A DNA stretch of 17,785 nt from Candidatus Zipacnadia bacterium (lineage in GTDB: Bacteria > Armatimonadota > Zipacnadia > Zipacnadales > UBA5352): positions 1 through 17,785 of the forward strand of contig JALGUI010000019.1 of assembly GCA_029820915.1 (NCBI GenBank), in the 5' to 3' direction. Below are positions 14,374-17,785 of the stretch, one piece after another. Position 1 is the first letter of the stretch, and the number at the start of each line of letters is the position of its first letter. The notes beneath the pieces are model-generated. The model worked only from the letters and a program-made list of their open reading frames with translations, did not search any database and was not told the DNA's origin. The position numbers were made by a program, and so were the translations under genes.

Positions 14374-14403
14374 GGGCCGCGTCCGCTCATGGCGGACGCG
14401 CCC
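14374..14403 (+). terminator. Strong hairpin between the HsdS-like gene and the oxidoreductase gene
   Basis: CGCGTCCGC (14378-14386) pairs with GCGGACGCG (14392-14400) over a five-base loop, extended by GGG (14374-14376) with CCC (14401-14403) around one bulged C. No T tract follows. It is probably a terminator or leader structure, ending just before the GGGAGG ribosome-binding site at 14417-14422. Confidence 0.55.
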
Positions 14404-14430
14404 TGACAGATCGAGAGGGAGGACACGAGG

Positions 14431-15402
14431 ATGTCGGTCAGGATCGGTTTCGTCGGCTGCGGGGGTATCGCCAACGCGCACATGAAGAACCTGGTGAAGA
14501 TCGAGGGCGCCGAGATGGTGGCCTTCAGCGACATCGTCGAGGAGAAGGCACAGGCGGCCGCCGACGAGTACGGCGGGCAGGCCTTCGGCGACTGCCGGGA
14601 GATGTACGACAGTGTAGAGCTGGACGCCGCCTACATCTGCCTGCCGCCCTTCGCGCACAGCGACCAGGAGATCCTCGCCGCGCAGGCCGGGCTGGCAGTG
14701 TTCGTCGAGAAGCCGCTGGCCATCAACATGGAGAAGGCACGCGAGATCGAGGCCGCCATCGACGAGGCGGGCGTGATGAGCTGCGCGGCCTACCACTGGC
14801 GCTACCACGACACCGCGAAGTGGGCGCGCGAGGCGCTGGCCGGCGGTCCCATCGCCATGGTGCTGGGCTGGTGGATGGGCGGCCTGCCGGGCGTGGCGTG
14901 GTGGCGGGTGCAGGACGAGTCGGGCGGCCAGATCCTCGAGCAGACCACACACATCATCGACATGGCGCGCTACCTCGCGGGCGATGTCGAGCGCGTATCG
15001 GCCGAGATGGCTCTGCGCGTGATGACCGACGTCGAGAACATCTCGGTCCCGGACGTGGGCACGGTCAACCTGCGCTTCGAGAGCGGCGCGGTCGGCAACA
15101 TCACGAACTCTTGCGTGCCGCCGGGCTGGAAGAACGGGCTGGTCGTCATCGGCGACAAGAAGACCGTGATCTTCGACCAGTTCAGCTTCGAGCTGCGCAC
15201 GGCGGCAGGCAGCGAGACCAAGACCTTCCAGCCCATCGCCGCGCACTTCCGCGAGAGCGAGGTCTTCGTCAATGCGGTGGCGACCGGCGACGCGTCGGGC
15301 ATCCTATCCGACTACTCGGACGGCGTGAAGTCGCTGGCGATCAGCATCGCCGCGAACATGTCCGCCGAGTCCGGCGAGCCGGTGCTGCTGGCGGACGTCT
15401 AA
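14431..15402 (+). CDS. Gfo/Idh/MocA-family NAD(P)-dependent oxidoreductase
   Basis: The 323-residue protein has the two domains of the family. An N-terminal Rossmann fold opens with IGFVGCGGIANAH (5-17, glycine motif G9-G11-G12) and includes EKP (93-95), the conserved motif with the catalytic/nucleotide-contacting Lys. The C-terminal alpha/beta domain contains GGQILEQTTHIIDMARYL (165-182) with H174 and D177, matching the family's GG..-H..D signature. The family oxidises or reduces sugars, inositols and related polyols with NAD(P)H; the substrate here cannot be read. The length is typical and there is no signal peptide. ATG at 14431 follows GGGAGG with eight bases between. It opens the four-gene right-hand cluster, though a 140-base gap holding a palindrome pair separates it from the aldolase gene, so partial independent regulation is possible. 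Confidence 0.93.
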   Translation: MSVRIGFVGCGGIANAHMKNLVKIEGAEMVAFSDIVEEKAQAAADEYGGQAFGDCREMYDSVELDAAYICLPPFAHSDQEILAAQAGLAVFVEKPLAINMEKAREIEAAIDEAGVMSCAAYHWRYHDTAKWAREALAGGPIAMVLGWWMGGLPGVAWWRVQDESGGQILEQTTHIIDMARYLAGDVERVSAEMALRVMTDVENISVPDVGTVNLRFESGAVGNITNSCVPPGWKNGLVVIGDKKTVIFDQFSFELRTAAGSETKTFQPIAAHFRESEVFVNAVATGDASGILSDYSDGVKSLAISIAANMSAESGEPVLLADV

Positions 15403-15435
15403 CGACCGGGAAACGGGAACCGGCAACCGGGGCAC

Positions 15436-15511
15436 GGCGACGGCACCCTCGCCCGTCGGTCGTTCGCAGCATCGCTGACCGGCAGCCAGACGAGGGCGCC
15501 CGTGCCACGGA
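15436..15511. repeat. Inverted pair of REP-like elements (doublet 2)
   Basis: The plus-strand unit CAGACGAGGGCGCCCG at 15487-15502 and a minus-strand unit reading CGGGCGAGGGTGCC then GTCG (complement of 15440-15457) both resemble the motif of doublet 1. By eye, the plus unit matches the first copy at 8437 in 19 of 25 positions, and the minus unit matches 16 of 18 positions with one gap. Order here is tail-to-tail, the reverse of doublet 1. They lie in the gap between the oxidoreductase and aldolase genes. Confidence 0.55.
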
Positions 15512-15542
15512 ACGCCAGTGCCGTCGTTCGCGAGGACGCGCA

Positions 15543-16283
15543 ATGCCCACCGAGCCGGAACTCCGCGAGGCTATCTGCGAGGTCGGCCGCCGCCTGTGGA
15601 TGCGCTCACAGGTGGCGGCCAACGACGGCAACATCTCCGCGCGGATGGCCGATGGCACCATTCTGTGCACCCCCTCCGGCGTCTCCAAGGGCTTCATGGA
15701 GCCGGGGCAGCTCGTGAGGCTCACCCCCGACGGCCGCGTCATCGGTGACGGGCGGCCGTCGTCGGAGGCGATGCTGCACCTGGTCTGCTACTGCGCGCGC
15801 CGCGACGTGCACGGCGTTGTCCACGCCCACCCGCCGTACGCCACGGCATTCGCGGCGCTGGGTTGTGCGCTGCCCACGCGCTATCTCACCGAGATCGCCG
15901 TCTCGCTGTGGGAGGTCCCCTGCACCGAGTTCGCCCGGCCGGGAACTACCGAGGTGGCCGAGGTCGCGCTCCCCATGCTGGCGACCGCCGACGCCTTCCT
16001 GCTGCGCAACCACGGCCCGGTCACGGTCGGGCGCGATGTCTGGGAGGCCCACCATCGCATGGAGTGGGTCGAGCAGGGCGCGCAGGTGGCGGCCATCATC
16101 GCGCAGATCGGCGGCGCCGAGCCTTTCAGCGCGGAGCAGCTCGATGAACTGCGCAGCATCCGCGCCGATCTCGGCCTCGGCGTTGACCCGGGCGACCACA
16201 ATCCGTCAGGCTGCATCGAGCGCATCGCCGAGGGCTGGGGCAGGCGCGCCGGCCGTGCCTCAACGGCCCCGACCCAGGAGTGA
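15543..16283 (+). CDS. Class II aldolase/adducin family protein (L-fuculose-phosphate aldolase-like)
   Basis: The 246-residue protein matches the FucA/class II aldolase family. ANDGNISARM (26-35) and TPSGVSKGFM (43-52) form the phosphate-binding part. PSSEAMLH carries E75, VVHAHPPYA carries H94 and H96, and LLRNHGPV carries H157. These are at FucA numbering plus two (E73, H92, H94, H155), so the zinc ligands and catalytic Glu are intact. The family cleaves a ketose-1-phosphate or similar to dihydroxyacetone phosphate and an aldehyde, in the cytoplasm; the exact sugar is unknown. ATG at 15543 has GAGGA six bases upstream. Its stop overlaps the following gene by one base. It may act downstream of the oxidoreductase in a short sugar-degradation route. 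The last 25 residues are outside the usual fold and low in complexity. Confidence 0.92.
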   Translation: MPTEPELREAICEVGRRLWMRSQVAANDGNISARMADGTILCTPSGVSKGFMEPGQLVRLTPDGRVIGDGRPSSEAMLHLVCYCARRDVHGVVHAHPPYATAFAALGCALPTRYLTEIAVSLWEVPCTEFARPGTTEVAEVALPMLATADAFLLRNHGPVTVGRDVWEAHHRMEWVEQGAQVAAIIAQIGGAEPFSAEQLDELRSIRADLGLGVDPGDHNPSGCIERIAEGWGRRAGRASTAPTQE

Positions 16284-17131
16284 TGACTGTGCCCACGACG
16301 CTGACCTTCATCGGAACCGGAAGCTGCACGCCCGAGGCGGATAACGACACCGCGTGCTTCCTGCTCAACAGCCACGTGCTGATCGACTGCGGCTGGTGCG
16401 CCGCGCTGTCGATGCTGCGCCGGCCGGACGAGCCCGACGCCACCGGCCTGTCCGATGTGCTGATCACGCACTGCCATCACGATCACTACATGGGCCTGGC
16501 GAGCGTACTGTTCTACCGCCGCATGCAGAGGGCTCGTCTCGACGAGGACGCAGAGCTGCGCATCTACGGCCCGGCCGAGGACATCGAGCGCGTCGTCGAA
16601 CTGGCGCGCGCGTACCTGCAGGTGGACCGCTTCAGCGCGGTGCAGACCACGCCCGAGGTCATCCCGGTCGCGCCCGGGGAGAGCTTCCGCCTCGACGGGC
16701 TCGACGTGCGGACGGCGCCCACGCAGCACCCGGTGCAGGGCCTGGCGTACCGCTTCCTGGACATGGACACCGGGGCATCGATCGGCATCACCGGCGACAC
16801 CGGCTACCTGCCTGAGCTGGCCGAGTTCCTCAGCGGCGTCGATACGGTGGTGACGGAGGCGTCCGCGGGCCTCGCCGACCCGGCGCCGGGCAGCACCTCC
16901 GGCCACTCCAGTGCGAGGCAGGCGGCCCGGTTGGCACGCGCCTCCGGCGCCACGGGGCTGGCGCTGGTGCACTACCCGGCAGACCAGCGCCAGGAGATCA
17001 AGGCCGCCGCCCGCGAGATCTTCCCGAACACCTATCTGCCGACCTACGGCGAGCGGCTCACGCTCGAGGACCGGTTCGAGAGCTACGATGAGGTCGAACG
17101 TAACTGGGGCTGGCCCGATGACCACCCGTGA
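16283..17131 (+). CDS. Metallo-beta-lactamase-fold hydrolase, RNase Z-like
   Basis: The 282-residue protein has a complete binuclear-zinc MBL site: THCHHDH (62-68, with H63, H65, D67 and H68), H149 in TQHP, D172 in GITGDTG and H230 in LVHYPAD. GHSSARQAARLA (207-218) with H208 matches the ribonuclease Z pattern GHSTA and what follows it. The N-terminus LTFIGTGSC is also typical of that group. RNase Z matures tRNA 3' ends, but many relatives act on small phosphoesters, arylsulfates or lactones. Lying in a sugar cluster and directly overlapping the aldolase gene, this copy is more likely a metabolic hydrolase. The start is uncertain: ATG 16283 overlaps the previous stop by one base but is only two bases from AGGAG (16276-16280), while GTG 16289 is eight bases from it and would remove two residues. 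Cytoplasmic. Confidence 0.9.
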   Translation: MTVPTTLTFIGTGSCTPEADNDTACFLLNSHVLIDCGWCAALSMLRRPDEPDATGLSDVLITHCHHDHYMGLASVLFYRRMQRARLDEDAELRIYGPAEDIERVVELARAYLQVDRFSAVQTTPEVIPVAPGESFRLDGLDVRTAPTQHPVQGLAYRFLDMDTGASIGITGDTGYLPELAEFLSGVDTVVTEASAGLADPAPGSTSGHSSARQAARLARASGATGLALVHYPADQRQEIKAAAREIFPNTYLPTYGERLTLEDRFESYDEVERNWGWPDDHP

Positions 17132-17785
17132 GCGCTTCCTGGCCGTCGCCAACTTCGAGCAGCCGGACTACGTGCCCTACTGGTACGCGCCCGGCATCGG
17201 CATCGCGCACAAGGAGACGGTCATCCGCTGGCAGGCCGAGGAGGGCTACCCCAGTGACTACGAGTCGCTCGTCGAGTTCTGGGGGGCGGAGGCCTACCAC
17301 ACCATCGGCCTGCACACCGGCTTCGTGCCGGACTTCGAGGTCGAGCGCATCGACCTCGGCGACGGCTATGTGCTGATCCGCCAGTACAAGGCCGAGACGC
17401 GCGAGCTGGCCGTGAACGCTAACACCTACGCCATGCCCCAGTTCCAGACCTACATGTTCGAGGACCGGCGCGACTGGGAGCTGGAGATGCGGCCGCGGCT
17501 GGATCCGGCCCATCCCGGCCGCGGCAGGCCCGTCGTCCCTGAGCGCCAGCCCGACCAGCCCGTGCTGGTGAGCTGCCCCAGCTACTGGGGGCGCTGGCGG
17601 AGCTGGTTCGGCCTGGATCGCGTCTGCTACTTCATGCAGGACGATCCCGCGCTCATCCACGAGATGAACCGCGCCGTGACCGACCTGTTCCTCGACCAGG
17701 CCGCGTGGGTCGCCCGGCGCGTGCAGATCGACGCCATCGGCGGATGGGAGGACATGTGCTATCGCTCGGGCATGCTGATCTCGCC
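17118..17785 (+). CDS. Uroporphyrinogen decarboxylase (URO-D)-family protein, 3' end cut by window edge
   Basis: The first 222 residues are inside the window. MTTRERFLAVANFEQPDYVPYW (1-22) is the typical opening of the URO-D/MtaA superfamily. The last visible stretch, DAIGGWEDMCYRSGMLIS, matches the barrel strand that usually reads as an acidic DD near the substrate site; here it is ED. Between lie long acidic and aromatic stretches. True HemE proteins have PVWxMRQAGR near the N-terminus, which is missing here, so this is not heme biosynthesis. Relatives include corrinoid or coenzyme-M methyltransferases and many uncharacterised proteins found beside sugar-catabolism genes. ATG 17118 overlaps the end of the MBL-fold gene by 14 bases, with only a G-rich upstream stretch as ribosome-binding site. 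It is probably translationally coupled. Function remains open. Confidence 0.85.
   Translation, partial: MTTRERFLAVANFEQPDYVPYWYAPGIGIAHKETVIRWQAEEGYPSDYESLVEFWGAEAYHTIGLHTGFVPDFEVERIDLGDGYVLIRQYKAETRELAVNANTYAMPQFQTYMFEDRRDWELEMRPRLDPAHPGRGRPVVPERQPDQPVLVSCPSYWGRWRSWFGLDRVCYFMQDDPALIHEMNRAVTDLFLDQAAWVARRVQIDAIGGWEDMCYRSGMLIS

Noticed and set aside
1..17785. tRNA, rRNA, CRISPR array, insertion sequence or prophage
   Set aside because: No regularly spaced direct repeats, transposase or integrase motifs, or tRNA-like cloverleaf with a T-loop were seen on reading both strands.

Overview
The window is a gene-dense, very GC-rich bacterial chromosome segment with GC-saturated third codon positions. 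It carries fifteen protein genes, the first and last cut by the window edges. Most genes have clear Shine-Dalgarno sequences and sit in tight co-directional runs. The gene content is that of an aerobic or facultative heterotroph that catabolises sugars or sugar acids: an enolase-superfamily enzyme, a xylose-isomerase-like TIM barrel, a Gfo/Idh/MocA oxidoreductase, a class II aldolase, a URO-D-like protein and a NagB-like isomerase. This mix, together with the large secreted esterase, recalls Planctomycetota, Armatimonadota, Hydrogenedentota and related lineages. That placement is an inference from style; the window has no rRNA or marker gene to fix it.

Layout. Bases 1-1305 (minus): enolase/mandelate-racemase-like enzyme, C-terminus outside the window. 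1550-2155 (plus): small secreted protein of unknown function with a perfect 45-bp internal tandem duplication, followed by a strong hairpin terminator. 2195-2436: a leader with four successive hairpins. 2437-12468 (plus): a long co-directional run of 3-methyladenine DNA glycosylase, sugar-phosphate isomerase/epimerase, MoxR ATPase, DUF58 protein, transglutaminase/DUF4129 membrane protein, large secreted alpha/beta-hydrolase and a DUF4139-like secreted protein. It ends at a symmetric hairpin shared with the convergent NagB-like gene (12545-13465, minus). 13612-14304 (plus): a lone half-sized HsdS-like DNA target-recognition protein. 14431-17785 (plus): Gfo/Idh/MocA oxidoreductase, class II aldolase, metallo-beta-lactamase-fold hydrolase and a URO-D-family protein, the last three overlapping.

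How the genes may work together. MoxR, DUF58 and transglutaminase proteins form a well-known conserved trio. Here it is followed by two exported proteins rather than the usual von Willebrand factor A proteins, which suggests an envelope or secretion-related module. The right-hand cluster looks like a short catabolic pathway: an NAD(P)-dependent sugar or inositol-type oxidoreductase, then an aldolase acting on a phosphorylated product. The hydrolase and URO-D-like protein have unknown roles.

The points most worth a second look are: two pairs of inverted, REP-like palindromes that share one sequence motif in two separate intergenic gaps; the orphan single-TRD specificity-like protein with no methylase or nuclease beside it; the NagB-like enzyme with Cys in place of a catalytic Asp; the leader before the DNA glycosylase with mutually exclusive pairings; and the recent in-frame duplication in the small secreted protein. 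I did not find a clear defence system, CRISPR array, insertion sequence, tRNA or rRNA.
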